From NCBI RefSeq assembly GCF_001476815.1, contig NZ_LDSL01000040.1, positions 1 through 39,215 on the forward strand: a stretch of DNA of 39,215 bases. The letters run 5' to 3'. A model generated the notes under the pieces. The model was not told the DNA's origin. It did no database searches and saw only the letters and a list, made by a program, of their open reading frames with translations. The DNA comes from Pseudacidovorax intermedius. Its GTDB lineage: Bacteria > Pseudomonadota > Gammaproteobacteria > Burkholderiales > Burkholderiaceae_C. Each line of letters opens with the position of its first letter. Positions within the stretch are counted from its first letter, which is position 1. Position numbers and translations under genes: made by a program. Of the stretch, positions 1-7,695 are shown in pieces.

Positions 1-1263
1 GATGCGCAGCTCGCGCGCGGTGAGCGCCTGGGCTGGATGCACGGCTTTCCACTGGCGGTGAAGGACCTGAGCCATGCCGCCGGCCTGCCCACCTCGATGG
101 GCTCGCCGCTGGCACCCACCGGCCCGGCGCGCCACGACAGCCTGCACGTGGCGCGCGCCCGCGCCGCCGGCGCCATCGTCATCGGCAAGAGCAACACGCC
201 GGAGTTCGGGCTCGGCTCGCACACCTACAACACCGTCTTCGGCACCACCCGCAACGCCTGGGACGACAGCAAGTCGGCCGGCGGCAGCAGCGGCGGCGCG
301 GCCGTGGCGCTGGCCCTGGGCATGCTGCCGGTGGCCGACGGCAGCGACATGATGGGCTCGCTGCGCAACCCCGCGGCTTTCAACAACGTCATCGGCTTCC
401 GGCCCTCGCGAGGGCGCGTGCCGGGCTCGCCGGACGAAGACCTGTTCTTCAACCAGCTGAGCACCGAAGGCCCGATGGCGCGCACCGTGGAAGATGCCGC
501 GCGCCTGCTGTGCGTGCAGGCCGGCGCGGACCGCCGCGTGCCCCTGTCGCTGACCGACGCGCTGCCCGATGCCGACGAACTCGACCTCGAGGTGGACGTG
601 CGCGGCCTGCGCATCGGCTGGCTGGGCAGCCTGTGGCCCGACCTGCCCGTGGACCCGGCCGTGATGGCGACCTGCGAGCAGGCGCTGGGCGTGTTCCGCG
701 ACATGGGCTGCGAAGTCGACGCCTGCCGGCTCGACGTGCCGCGCGAGCAGAACTGGCAGGCCTGGCTGCGGCTGCGCCAGCTGCTGGTGGGCGGCAAGCT
801 GGGCACCCTGGCCGCCGACCCGCGCCACCGGGCGCGCATCAAGCCCGAGGCACTGTGGGAGATCGACCAGGCCCGAAACCTCGATGCCGCCTCGCTCTAC
901 CAGGCCTCCACCTGGCGCTCGAACGTCTACCGCGCCTTCGCCCGCCTATTCGAGCGCTTCGACGCCGTGGTGGCGCCGACGGCGCAGGTCTTTCCCTTCG
1001 ATGCCGAGCGGCACTGGCCGGACGAGGTGGCCGGCGTGAAGAGCCAGACCTACCACCACTGGATGGAGATCGTCACGCCCTTCACGCTGGCGGGGCTGCC
1101 CACGCTCAACGTGCGCGCGGGCTTCGGGCCGCAAGGCTTGCCGATGGGCCTGCAGCTGGCCGGCCCGGCCAACGCCGACCTGGCGGTGCTGCAGCTGGGC
1201 CATGCCTACGACCAGGCCTGCCCATGGTCGCGCTGGCATGCGCCGGTGCTCGGGCAGGTCTAG
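1..1263 (+). CDS. Amidase signature family protein, 5' end cut by the window
   Basis: The reading frame is open from base 1, so the N-terminus lies outside the window and 420 residues are visible. It belongs to the amidase signature (GatA/AtzF-like) family of Ser-cisSer-Lys hydrolases that cleave carboxamides. The catalytic Lys is in the LAVKD motif (codon 61-63), the glycine/serine-rich SAGGSSGGAA motif is at about 271-300, and the nucleophilic Ser is in GSLRNPAAF (codon 358-360). The C-terminal part has the usual LAGLPTLNVRAGF and GLPMGLQLAG stretches. The position just before the nucleophile reads MMGS rather than the more common TGGS. The substrate cannot be told from sequence. GatA is unlikely, because no gatB or gatC is nearby and the protein is short for GatA. 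It converges with the tail sheath gene. Confidence 0.88.
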   Translation, partial: DAQLARGERLGWMHGFPLAVKDLSHAAGLPTSMGSPLAPTGPARHDSLHVARARAAGAIVIGKSNTPEFGLGSHTYNTVFGTTRNAWDDSKSAGGSSGGAAVALALGMLPVADGSDMMGSLRNPAAFNNVIGFRPSRGRVPGSPDEDLFFNQLSTEGPMARTVEDAARLLCVQAGADRRVPLSLTDALPDADELDLEVDVRGLRIGWLGSLWPDLPVDPAVMATCEQALGVFRDMGCEVDACRLDVPREQNWQAWLRLRQLLVGGKLGTLAADPRHRARIKPEALWEIDQARNLDAASLYQASTWRSNVYRAFARLFERFDAVVAPTAQVFPFDAERHWPDEVAGVKSQTYHHWMEIVTPFTLAGLPTLNVRAGFGPQGLPMGLQLAGPANADLAVLQLGHAYDQACPWSRWHAPVLGQV

Positions 1264-1284
1264 CGTCCGCGCCAGGCCCTACCT

Positions 1285-1303
1285 TCGCCGGGCACGGCGG
1301 CGA
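1285..1303. terminator. Weak hairpin between convergent genes
   Basis: TCGCCG (1285-1290) and CGGCGA (1298-1303) form a 6-bp stem with a 7-nt loop in the 47-bp gap between the convergent amidase and sheath stop codons. There is no T-run. It could serve as a weak bidirectional terminator, but GC-rich DNA makes such stems by chance. Confidence 0.25.
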
Positions 1304-1310
1304 CGGGCGC

Positions 1311-2900
1311 TCAGGACTTCTGCATCTGCTGCTGGAAGGTGATCTCGATGAATTCCGCCGGTCGGCGGAGGGCGACGAGCACGGTGATGCGCAGGACGCC
1401 CTCCAGGACATCGTCGGGCGTCATCGTCTGCCCCAGGCCCACCTGCACGCTGAACGCGTCCTCGGGCGTGGCGCCCATCAGGCCGCCGTGCTGCCAGACG
1501 CCGGTGAGGTAGCGGGCGATCATGGCCTGGAGGGTCGTCCAGGTCGCCACGGTGTTGGGCTCGAACACGAAGGCCTTGGTGGCAAGCTTGCAGCTCTCCT
1601 CGAGCATGATCATCGTGCGGCGCAGGTTGACGTCACGCCAGTCGAGGCTGTTGCCGTCGAGGGTGCGTGCCCCCCACACGAGCACGCCCTCGCCGGTGAA
1701 GCTGCGGATGGCGTTGATGCTCTTGCCGGAGAGCGGAGCACGGAGATCTTCCTGCTCGGCGCCGGAGATGGCGACCGCCGGCGCGAGCACCCCCGCCATG
1801 GCGATGTTGGCCGGCGCCGCCCACACACCGCGCGCGTGGTCGACTGCGGTGTACAGGCCGGCCATCGCCGCCGACGGCGGCATCAGGTTCATCTGCCGCA
1901 GCGCCTCGTCGCGGACCCGGGCGTAGAGCGTGCTCATCGCCAGCAGCGATTCGTCCCGTTCGATGCGGCGCGTCCCCGGATCGACCTGCGCTTTCGCCAC
2001 GTCGGCAAGGGCCTGCCTTTGCGGCTCGGCCTGCGGGTCGCCGACCGGGCGCGTGTCCAGTTGCAGCGCGTCGCCGATCAGCGCGGCCAGCTCGGCCGTG
2101 TTTTCCACCATCCAGTAGCGGAAATCGCTGGTCTGCATCAGTGTGGTGTGCACCCACGGGTAGTAGGCCGCGCCGAAGTCGAGGAAATTCGGGCCAAGGG
2201 CGTTGCGGAAGCTGTCGATGCAGTCGCCCGCGGGGTCCTGCCGGCTGCAGTCGCCGCCCCATACATCGAGGATGGCGAAGCGGTTGCGCATCTCGCCGCC
2301 GCAATGCATGAGCATCGCAGCTTGAACCGCGGCACAGTCCGCGCTGGGAAGCGATACCGCATCGGGCACCACCACCAGGGTCGGCTCCTGTTCCTTGAGC
2401 AGCAGCGCGATGCCATCGATCAGGCTGCGGCCGTCGATCTCCGGCGCGCTCGCCGCGTCGCCGTACACGCCCACACTGACCACGTAGCAGGGCCCGCCGC
2501 CGTTCTGGAAGAAGTGGCGCATCGCGGCGTGCATCCGGTAGCCGTGGCCCGCCTTGCCCGCCGCGCGCGTCAGTCGGTAGGTGCGGCCCTGGTGCTCGAA
2601 GGTGCTGACCTGCGGACGCGGACCCCTCATGTCGATGGCGGGTGACGGGTCGGCCGTCGGGTCGTCGACCACCTTCAACGTGAAGCAGGGCTGCGGCGGT
2701 CCGCCGAAGTACTGCTCGAATTCCGTCATCGACGCGATGGGCCAGGGCTTGCGCACAAGCGCTTGCCCGTCGTTCCCGGCCTTCTCGGCCTTCTCGGTGT
2801 AGCCGATGAATGCCGCCACGGCGGTGGCGACTTCCACGACGGTGTTCGGGAACGCGGTCTTCTCGACGACGTACACGCCGGGCGTCTTCATCAAGGCCAT
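1311..2900 (-). CDS. Contractile tail sheath protein, orphan
   Basis: The 529-residue product looks like the tail sheath protein of contractile phage tails and extracellular contractile injection systems. The N-terminus carries the family hallmark TPGVYVVEK (residues 6-14), followed by the VEVATAVAAFIGYTEKA stretch. The C-terminal third has the conserved GVWAAPAN segment, LVWGARTL, LRRTMIMLEES, the FEPN segment, and a final beta-strand region ending in FIEITFQQQMQKS. In sheath families the N- and C-terminal extensions weave neighbouring subunits together, and both look intact, so the protein should be able to polymerise. The start lies 12 bp past the stop of the upstream dehydrogenase gene, with only a weak ribosome site. 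No tube, baseplate, spike, ATPase, holin or other phage gene is visible in the window. The family call is strong; the role of a lone sheath is unknown. Confidence 0.85.
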   Translation of the reverse strand: MALMKTPGVYVVEKTAFPNTVVEVATAVAAFIGYTEKAEKAGNDGQALVRKPWPIASMTEFEQYFGGPPQPCFTLKVVDDPTADPSPAIDMRGPRPQVSTFEHQGRTYRLTRAAGKAGHGYRMHAAMRHFFQNGGGPCYVVSVGVYGDAASAPEIDGRSLIDGIALLLKEQEPTLVVVPDAVSLPSADCAAVQAAMLMHCGGEMRNRFAILDVWGGDCSRQDPAGDCIDSFRNALGPNFLDFGAAYYPWVHTTLMQTSDFRYWMVENTAELAALIGDALQLDTRPVGDPQAEPQRQALADVAKAQVDPGTRRIERDESLLAMSTLYARVRDEALRQMNLMPPSAAMAGLYTAVDHARGVWAAPANIAMAGVLAPAVAISGAEQEDLRAPLSGKSINAIRSFTGEGVLVWGARTLDGNSLDWRDVNLRRTMIMLEESCKLATKAFVFEPNTVATWTTLQAMIARYLTGVWQHGGLMGATPEDAFSVQVGLGQTMTPDDVLEGVLRITVLVALRRPAEFIEITFQQQMQKS

Positions 2901-2912
2901 ACCGCTGGCCGC

Positions 2913-3851
2913 TCAGATGGGCGACACCACGCCCCGCCCCGCGAAATGCCCTTCGGCATTGGCCATGAAGCGATCCACGCTGCGCTGCACGGCCTCGGGC
3001 GACCAGCCCGCCATGTGGGGCGACAGCACGATGTTGGCGAGGCCGACGAGCGGCTCCGGCCGCTTCGGCTCGCTCTCGTACACGTCGAGCGCGGCGCCGG
3101 CAATGGTTTCGCTGCGCAATGCCGCGGCCAGCGCCTCGGTGTCGACCAGGCTGCCGCGGCCCACGTTGACCAGGTAGCCCTGCGGGCCCAGCGCCTCGAG
3201 CACGGCCGCATTCACCTTGTGCCGCGTGGCCGCGCCGCCCGGGGCCGCGCACACCAGCACGTCGCACCAGCGGGCCAGCTCGGCCAGGTCGTCGAAGTAG
3301 CGGTGCGGCGAGCCTTCCACCGGCTTGCGGTTGTGGTAGCCCACCGGCATGTCGAAACCGGCCGCACGGCGCGCCAGCTTGGCGCCGATGGCCCCCATGC
3401 CGAAGATGCCCAGGCGCCGGCCCTCGAGCTGCGGCGGCATGGTGAGCACGTCGCGCCACACGCCCTCGCGGCACAGCCGGTCGCGTTCGGGAATGCGGCG
3501 CACGATGGCCAGGATCAGGCCGAAGGCATGGTCGGCCACCGTGCTGTCGTTGGTGCCGGCACCGTTGGCGGTGGCGATGCCGCGTGCGCGCAGCACGTCC
3601 ATGGGCAGGCCCTCGTAGCCCACGCCCATGCAGCACACCAGTTCCAGCGCCGGCATGGCCGCGATCTCGTCGGGCGTGAGGCCCAGGGTGCCGATGGTGA
3701 GCACGGCCCGGATGTCGCGGCCCCGGCCGGCGACGGCGGCAGCACGCTCCGCCGGCGTGGGCGCATACACGAGGTCGTAGACGGCGCCGATCTGCTGCAG
3801 ATGTTCGGGCGTCTGCTGATTGAGGACGAGAAGGGGGATCTTGGCGGACAT
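2913..3851 (-). CDS. D-2-hydroxyacid dehydrogenase family protein
   Basis: A 312-residue NAD(P)-dependent D-isomer-specific 2-hydroxyacid dehydrogenase of the glyoxylate/hydroxypyruvate reductase type. The Rossmann motif is LGIFGMGAIGAKLARRAAGF in the middle of the chain. The catalytic Arg lies in the NVGRGSLVDTEAL segment, the Glu in the LDVYESEPKRPEPL segment, and the His in LSPHMAGWS near the end, the usual order for this family. The start is placed at the MSAKIP methionine; the frame stays open further upstream, but that stretch overlaps the exporter gene and does not look like protein. Only 26 bp separate it from the ABC exporter gene upstream on the same strand, and the sheath gene follows after 12 bp, so the three may share a transcript. 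Likely role: reduction of a small 2-oxoacid such as glyoxylate or hydroxypyruvate. The exact substrate is uncertain. Confidence 0.88.
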   Translation of the reverse strand: MSAKIPLLVLNQQTPEHLQQIGAVYDLVYAPTPAERAAAVAGRGRDIRAVLTIGTLGLTPDEIAAMPALELVCCMGVGYEGLPMDVLRARGIATANGAGTNDSTVADHAFGLILAIVRRIPERDRLCREGVWRDVLTMPPQLEGRRLGIFGMGAIGAKLARRAAGFDMPVGYHNRKPVEGSPHRYFDDLAELARWCDVLVCAAPGGAATRHKVNAAVLEALGPQGYLVNVGRGSLVDTEALAAALRSETIAGAALDVYESEPKRPEPLVGLANIVLSPHMAGWSPEAVQRSVDRFMANAEGHFAGRGVVSPI

Positions 3852-3877
3852 GGTGGCGAAGGAAAGCAAGAAGCGGT

Positions 3878-5767
3878 TCAGGCAGGCTGCGCGGCGCCAT
3901 CCTGCGATGCGGCCAGCGTGGCAGGGGCGGCCTCGGGCAGGCGCTCGTTCTGTTGCAGCGACCACATGCGTGCATACACACCGCCCCGCGACAGCAGCTC
4001 GGCATGGGTGCCGCGCTCGACCACCTGGCCGGCGTCGAGCACCAGGATCTCGTGCGCATCCACCACCGTGGAGAGCCGGTGCGCGATCACCAGCGTGGTC
4101 TTGCCGCGCGCGGCGCTGGCCAGCTCGGCCTGGATGGCCCGCTCGTTGGCGGAGTCGAGGGCCGACGTGGCCTCGTCGAAGATCAGGATGGGCGGGTTCT
4201 TGAGCAGCGTGCGGGCGATGGCCACGCGCTGCTTCTCGCCGCCCGACAGTTTGAGCCCACGCTCGCCCACCGTGGTGTCGTAGCCCTTGGGCGTGGCGGC
4301 GATGAAGGCGTGGATGCGCGCCGCGCGGGCGGCGGCCTCCACCTCGGCCGGGCTGGCATCGGGCCGGCCGTAGGCGATGTTGTAGCCGATGGTGTCGTTG
4401 AAGAGCACCGTGTCCTGCGGCACGATGCCGATGGCGGCGCGCAGGCTGTGCTGGGTCACGTCGCGGATGTCCTGCCCGCCGATGCGGATGGCGCCGCCGC
4501 CCGTGCCGGCCGAGGCCGGATCGACGTCGTAGAAGCGGTAGAGCAGCCGCGCCAGCGTGGACTTGCCCGCGCCCGAGGGGCCGACCACCGCCACCGTCCT
4601 GCCGGCCGGAATGGTGAAGCTCAGGCCGCGCAGGATGGGCCGCGCCGGCTCGTAGGCGAAGTGCACGTCGTCGAACTGCACGTCGCCGTCCGGATGACGC
4701 AGCGGGCGCGCGCCCGGCGCATCGGCCACCTCGCGTTCGCGCTCGAGCAGGGCGAACATCTTCTCCAGGTCCACCAGGCTCTGCTTGATCTCGCGGTAGA
4801 GCACGCCCAGGAAGTTGAGCGGGATGTACAGCTGGATCATGAAGGCATTGACCATGACCAGGTCGCCCAGCGTCATGCGTCCGTCCACCACGCCCTGCGT
4901 GGCGCGCCACAGCATGGCCACCAGGCTCAACGCGATCAGCATCTGCTGCCCGGTGTTGAGCAGCGACAGCGTGGTCTGGCTGCGCACGGCGGCGCGGCGG
5001 TAGCGCTCCAGCTGCTCGTCGTAGCGGCGCGCCTCGAAACCCTCGTTGTTGAAGTACTTGACCGTCTCGTAGTTCAGCAGCGAATCCACGGCCCGGCTCT
5101 GCGCTTTGGCCCCCAGCTCGTTCATGCTGCGGCGGAACTGCGTGCGCCACTCCGTCACCCACACCGTGAAGCCGATGTAGACCACCAGCGCCGAACCCGT
5201 GATGGCCACGAACCACCAGTCGAAGCGCACCCCCAGGATGCCGAGCACCAGCACCAGCTCGATCAGCGTGGGCACGATGCTGTAGAGCGAATAGGAGATG
5301 AGCGAATGCACCGCCTGGCTGCCGCGCTCGATGTCGCGCGTCATGCCGCCCGTCTGCCGCTCCAGGTGGAAGCGCAGCGACAGGCCGTGCAGGTGGCGGA
5401 ACACCTCCAGCGAGATGCGCCGCGCCGCCCCCTCGGTCGCGCGGGCGAAGACCAGCTCGCGCAACTCGGTGAAGAGCGAGGTGGAAAAGCGCAGCAGCCC
5501 GTAGCCCACCAGCAGCGCCGCCGGCACGACCAGCAACGCCCGCGGGTCGCCGGGCTGCAGCGTCATCGCATCGACCAGGTGCTTGAGCAGCACCGGCACG
5601 CTGACGTTGGCCAGCTTGGCGCCGACCATGAAGAGCAGCGCCGCGAGCACGCGCCACTTGTAGGCCCAGAGATAGGGAAAGAGGCGCCGCAGGGTGGCAG
5701 CATCGCTGCGTGCGGGCGCAGGCGCGCCCGGCTCGGCAGCGGGCGGCAGGGAGTGGGCAGGTCTCAT
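3878..5767 (-). CDS. ATM1-type ABC exporter, fused membrane and ATPase domains
   Basis: A 629-residue half-transporter that works as a homodimer in the inner membrane. Six membrane helices occupy roughly residues 25-325. The segment [11 protein letters not shown] (about 232-242) is the hallmark of the ATM1/HMT1 subfamily, which exports glutathione-linked or heavy-metal-linked substrates. The ATPase has Walker [10 protein letters not shown] (396-404), signature LSGGE (507-511), Walker B ILIFDEA (527-533) and the H-loop His at about 563. I chose the ATG at 5767. A TTG at 5845 and an ATG at 5806 are in frame upstream, but the added stretch is basic, proline-rich and unlike the family, and it would cover the divergent promoter region. 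The Gln/Ala-rich C-terminal tail is usual. Possible job: metal tolerance or thiol export. Confidence 0.9.
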   Translation of the reverse strand: MRPAHSLPPAAEPGAPAPARSDAATLRRLFPYLWAYKWRVLAALLFMVGAKLANVSVPVLLKHLVDAMTLQPGDPRALLVVPAALLVGYGLLRFSTSLFTELRELVFARATEGAARRISLEVFRHLHGLSLRFHLERQTGGMTRDIERGSQAVHSLISYSLYSIVPTLIELVLVLGILGVRFDWWFVAITGSALVVYIGFTVWVTEWRTQFRRSMNELGAKAQSRAVDSLLNYETVKYFNNEGFEARRYDEQLERYRRAAVRSQTTLSLLNTGQQMLIALSLVAMLWRATQGVVDGRMTLGDLVMVNAFMIQLYIPLNFLGVLYREIKQSLVDLEKMFALLEREREVADAPGARPLRHPDGDVQFDDVHFAYEPARPILRGLSFTIPAGRTVAVVGPSGAGKSTLARLLYRFYDVDPASAGTGGGAIRIGGQDIRDVTQHSLRAAIGIVPQDTVLFNDTIGYNIAYGRPDASPAEVEAAARAARIHAFIAATPKGYDTTVGERGLKLSGGEKQRVAIARTLLKNPPILIFDEATSALDSANERAIQAELASAARGKTTLVIAHRLSTVVDAHEILVLDAGQVVERGTHAELLSRGGVYARMWSLQQNERLPEAAPATLAASQDGAAQPA

Positions 5768-5809
5768 CGGGGGCTTCTGGCGCGGCTGGCCGGGGCCGAG
5801 TCGCATGCG

Positions 5810-5843
5810 GGACAATCCGCGGCGTTGTTTTCCCGGATTGTCC
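5810..5843. promoter_or_regulatory. 34-bp palindrome in divergent promoter region
   Basis: GGACAATCCG (5810-5819) and CGGATTGTCC (5834-5843) are perfect 10-bp inverted arms with a 14-bp spacer. The right arm ends one base before the yciA start codon. Each arm contains GACAAT reading outward toward its own gene, a plausible -10 box for each direction, so the element may be a symmetric divergent promoter. It could instead be an operator, or an RNA hairpin close to the yciA start. No strong Shine-Dalgarno site is visible for yciA, which fits a short or leaderless mRNA. Confidence 0.5.
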
Positions 5844-5844
5844 A

Positions 5845-6267
5845 ATGACCGCCCCGACCGCCGCCCCTGCCGTCCTCAAAAGCCTGCCCGCCGATATGGA
5901 GCTCGTGCTCAAGGTGATCCCGATGCCGGGCGACACCAACGGCAACGGCGACATCTTCGGCGGCTGGGTCATGGCCCAGGTCGACCTGGCCGGCTCGGTG
6001 ATCCCGGCCCGCTATGCGCAGGGCCGCATGGCGACGGTGGCGGTCAACGAATTCATCTTCAAGCAGCCGGTGCGCGTGGGCGACCTGCTGTCCTTCTACG
6101 CCGCCGTCACCCGCGTGGGCCGCACCTCGGTCACGGTGAAGGTCGAGGTCTTCGCCGAGCGCATCCGCCAGCAGGGCGAGTACGTGAAGGTGACCGAGGC
6201 CTCGCTCACCTACGTGGCCATCGACGAGAACGGCCGGCCGCGGCCGGTGGTGCCGCCCAAGGGCTGA
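5845..6267 (+). CDS. yciA: YciA-type acyl-CoA thioesterase
   Basis: A 140-residue single-hotdog acyl-CoA thioesterase that hydrolyses acyl-CoA to free acid and CoA in the cytoplasm. The signature NGNGDIFGGWVMAQVD (residues 32-47) matches the YciA/BACH pattern. The Asp of GDIFGG (Asp36) is the expected catalytic residue. VAVNEFIFKQPVRVGD and the ARATEASL-like VTEASLTYVAID strand complete the hotdog core. The length is normal for YciA (about 130-150). The start at 5845 is chosen because the frame upstream is Arg/Ala-rich and overlaps the palindrome and the divergent exporter gene. Members act as hexamers with broad chain-length range, which would recover CoA. It is convergent with the TetR gene, and a strong hairpin separates the two. 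Confidence 0.9.
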   Translation: MTAPTAAPAVLKSLPADMELVLKVIPMPGDTNGNGDIFGGWVMAQVDLAGSVIPARYAQGRMATVAVNEFIFKQPVRVGDLLSFYAAVTRVGRTSVTVKVEVFAERIRQQGEYVKVTEASLTYVAIDENGRPRPVVPPKG

Positions 6268-6284
6268 GGCTCCGCCGCGCAGCA

Positions 6285-6308
6285 GGGCCCGCATTGATTT
6301 GCGGGCCC
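6285..6308. terminator. Bidirectional terminator-like hairpin
   Basis: GGGCCCGCA (6285-6293), loop TTGATT, and TGCGGGCCC (6300-6308) form a perfect 9-bp GC-rich stem with a 6-nt loop. It lies between the convergent yciA and TetR stop codons. No long T-run follows on either strand, so termination strength is uncertain. Confidence 0.6.
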
Positions 6309-6325
6309 ATGTCGGCCCCAGCCCG

Positions 6326-6916
6326 TCAGCCCCCGCCGGGCACCAACTGCGCGCAGATGAGCCTCACCAGTTCGCGCCGCAGTCGCGGCGACTGCAGCGT
6401 GCCGCGGCGCGCCGCGTTGTGGATCACGCCGTCCACTGCATCCGCCAGGACCTGGGCCCTTGCCCGGCGCGACGCCTTCGGCCCGCCGGCGGACTGTCCG
6501 GCCAATACGTCGTAGCCGGCCAGAAGGCGTGCCTCGACGTCGGCCTGCGCCGCATCCCCCGGCGCATGGCGCGGCGACGCATCGAGCAGCACGCGATGCA
6601 GCCCGGGATGGACGCTGTGGGCGGCGACCAGCCCGCGCACCAGCAGGTCCGCCCGCCGCGCGAGCGGCTGCGTGCCGGCCAGCGCCCGGTCCATGGCGGC
6701 GAGCACGTCGTCGGTATGGGCGCGGCGCACGGCGTCCACCAGCGCACGCTTGTCCGGAAAGTACTGGTAGAGCGAGCCGATGCTGACGCCGGCCAGCGCT
6801 GCCACCGCATTGGTGGTGAAGCCGGCCCAGCCGCGCTCGCCCAGAATGCGAGCCGCCGCCGTCACGATGGCCTGCACCGTGGCCTGCGAACGGGCTTGGC
6901 GCGGGGACTTGCGCAT
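6326..6916 (-). CDS. TetR family transcriptional regulator
   Basis: A 196-residue repressor-type protein. The N-terminal DNA-binding domain spans about residues 10-60: RSQATVQAIVTAAARILGE, then the helix-turn-helix TTNAVAALAGVSIGSLYQYF, a classic TetR recognition helix ending in YQYFPDK. The C-terminal ligand domain is poorly conserved, as usual, so no ligand can be named. I place the start at the MRKSPRQARS methionine (6916). A longer frame reaches 7015 but would cover the operator and the divergent start codon. The gene is divergent from the DinB-fold gene with 97 bp between, and that gap carries a strong palindrome, so self-regulation and control of the neighbour are likely. Confidence 0.9.
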   Translation of the reverse strand: MRKSPRQARSQATVQAIVTAAARILGERGWAGFTTNAVAALAGVSIGSLYQYFPDKRALVDAVRRAHTDDVLAAMDRALAGTQPLARRADLLVRGLVAAHSVHPGLHRVLLDASPRHAPGDAAQADVEARLLAGYDVLAGQSAGGPKASRRARAQVLADAVDGVIHNAARRGTLQSPRLRRELVRLICAQLVPGGG

Positions 6917-6969
6917 GGCGGAGGGCACGGCAGGAATGCGAGTGGACACGGGTGCGGCCTCCTTCGAAG

Positions 6970-6990
6970 ATGCGAGCAATCTACTCGCAT
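6970..6990. promoter_or_regulatory. Candidate TetR operator
   Basis: ATGCGAG (6970-6976), 7-bp spacer CAATCTA, then CTCGCAT (6984-6990): a perfect 7-bp inverted repeat of 21 bp, 24 bp upstream of the DinB-fold start and 53 bp upstream of the TetR start. Size and symmetry fit a TetR dimer site. A further half-site ATGCGAG lies at 6936-6942, just before the TetR start, and another at 6846-6852 inside the gene. Binding by the adjacent TetR protein is inferred from position. Confidence 0.6.
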
Positions 6991-7013
6991 TTCTCTTCAC
7001 TGGAGCGATACCC

Positions 7014-7544
7014 ATGGACGCCCTCCCCTTGCTGCGCGCGCTGTTCCACCATCAGGTCTGGGCCCATGGTGAACTGTTCGATGCCGTCGCACTGCTCGAC
7101 CCGCGGATGCACCCGGACGAGCGCGAGGCCGCCCTGCGCCTGCTCGGCCACGTGCACGTGGTGGCCCGCATCTTCGAGGCGCACCTGCAGGGCCTGCCGC
7201 ACGGCTACGACGCCGACAACACGCCACAGACGGCCGAGCTGGATGCGCTGCGGTCGGCGATGGCCGCGTCCGACCGCTGGTACCTGGACCATCTGGCGAG
7301 CGCCACGCCCGGGCAGCTGGCACGGCGCCGCACCTTCGTCTTCACCGACGGCGACCCGGGCTGCATGTCGGGCGCCGAGATGCTGCTGCACGTGGCCACG
7401 CACGGCACCTACCACCGCGCGGAGGTGGGCCGCATCCTTCGCGACGCCGGCATCGTGCCGCCCTGGGACACCTTCGCCGTGCACCTGCACGCGACCCAGC
7501 CCGCCCGCCGCCGGCAGGCGCTAGACGCCACCCACACCGCGTGA
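7014..7544 (+). CDS. DinB-fold protein (YfiT/DinB superfamily)
   Basis: A 176-residue four-helix-bundle protein of the DinB/YfiT superfamily, whose members bind one divalent metal through three histidines. Likely ligands are His46 in LGHVHVV, and His130 and His134 in HVATHGTYHRAEV, the typical spacing. The sequence near the N-terminus, LLRALFHHQVWAHGELFD, is the usual helix 1. Related proteins include thiol-dependent transferases (bacillithiol or mycothiol enzymes) and DNA-damage-induced proteins of unknown role, so no reaction is assigned. The ATG at 7014 follows the operator palindrome. The neighbouring divergent TetR gene suggests induction by a small molecule. The C-terminal tail (about 155-176) is Ala/Arg/His-rich and unlikely to be structured. 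Confidence 0.85.
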   Translation: MDALPLLRALFHHQVWAHGELFDAVALLDPRMHPDEREAALRLLGHVHVVARIFEAHLQGLPHGYDADNTPQTAELDALRSAMAASDRWYLDHLASATPGQLARRRTFVFTDGDPGCMSGAEMLLHVATHGTYHRAEVGRILRDAGIVPPWDTFAVHLHATQPARRRQALDATHTA

Positions 7545-7601
7545 ATGCATCTCCAAAGATCGAGTGGCCGCGGAGCAGGCCATGCGCGGGCACCCGGGGA
7601 A

Positions 7602-7675
7602 CTGGCTTCGCCAGGCCACTGGGTGCGCCCCCCTCCAAGCCGAAGGCGCCAGGGAGGGGGGAGCCGCGAAGCGGC
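7602..7675. repeat. Cluster of three hairpins between convergent genes
   Basis: Three palindromes lie in the 151-bp gap between the convergent DinB-fold and crotonase stops. They are CTGGC-ttc-GCCAG (7602-7614), CCCCCCTCC (7628-7636) with GGAGGGGGG (7653-7661) around a 16-nt loop, and GCCGC-gaa-GCGGC (7663-7675). The layout resembles a REP-like intergenic element that may also act as a bidirectional terminator. The rest of the gap shows nothing else. Confidence 0.5.
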
Positions 7676-7695
7676 ATGGGGGGTGTTCTACTTCC

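Noticed and set aside
1311-2900. Prophage remnant around the sheath gene
   Set aside because: No other phage-like gene, integrase, attachment repeat or tRNA target is seen on the visible sides, so I list it as an orphan rather than a prophage.
5768-5845. Longer N-terminus for the ATM1-type exporter from a TTG at 5845
   Set aside because: It would run through the divergent promoter palindrome up to the yciA start, and the added residues resemble no exporter N-terminus.
3852-5972. Upstream extension of the D-2-hydroxyacid dehydrogenase frame
   Set aside because: The extra residues are an Arg/Ala/His-rich out-of-frame reading of the ABC exporter gene.
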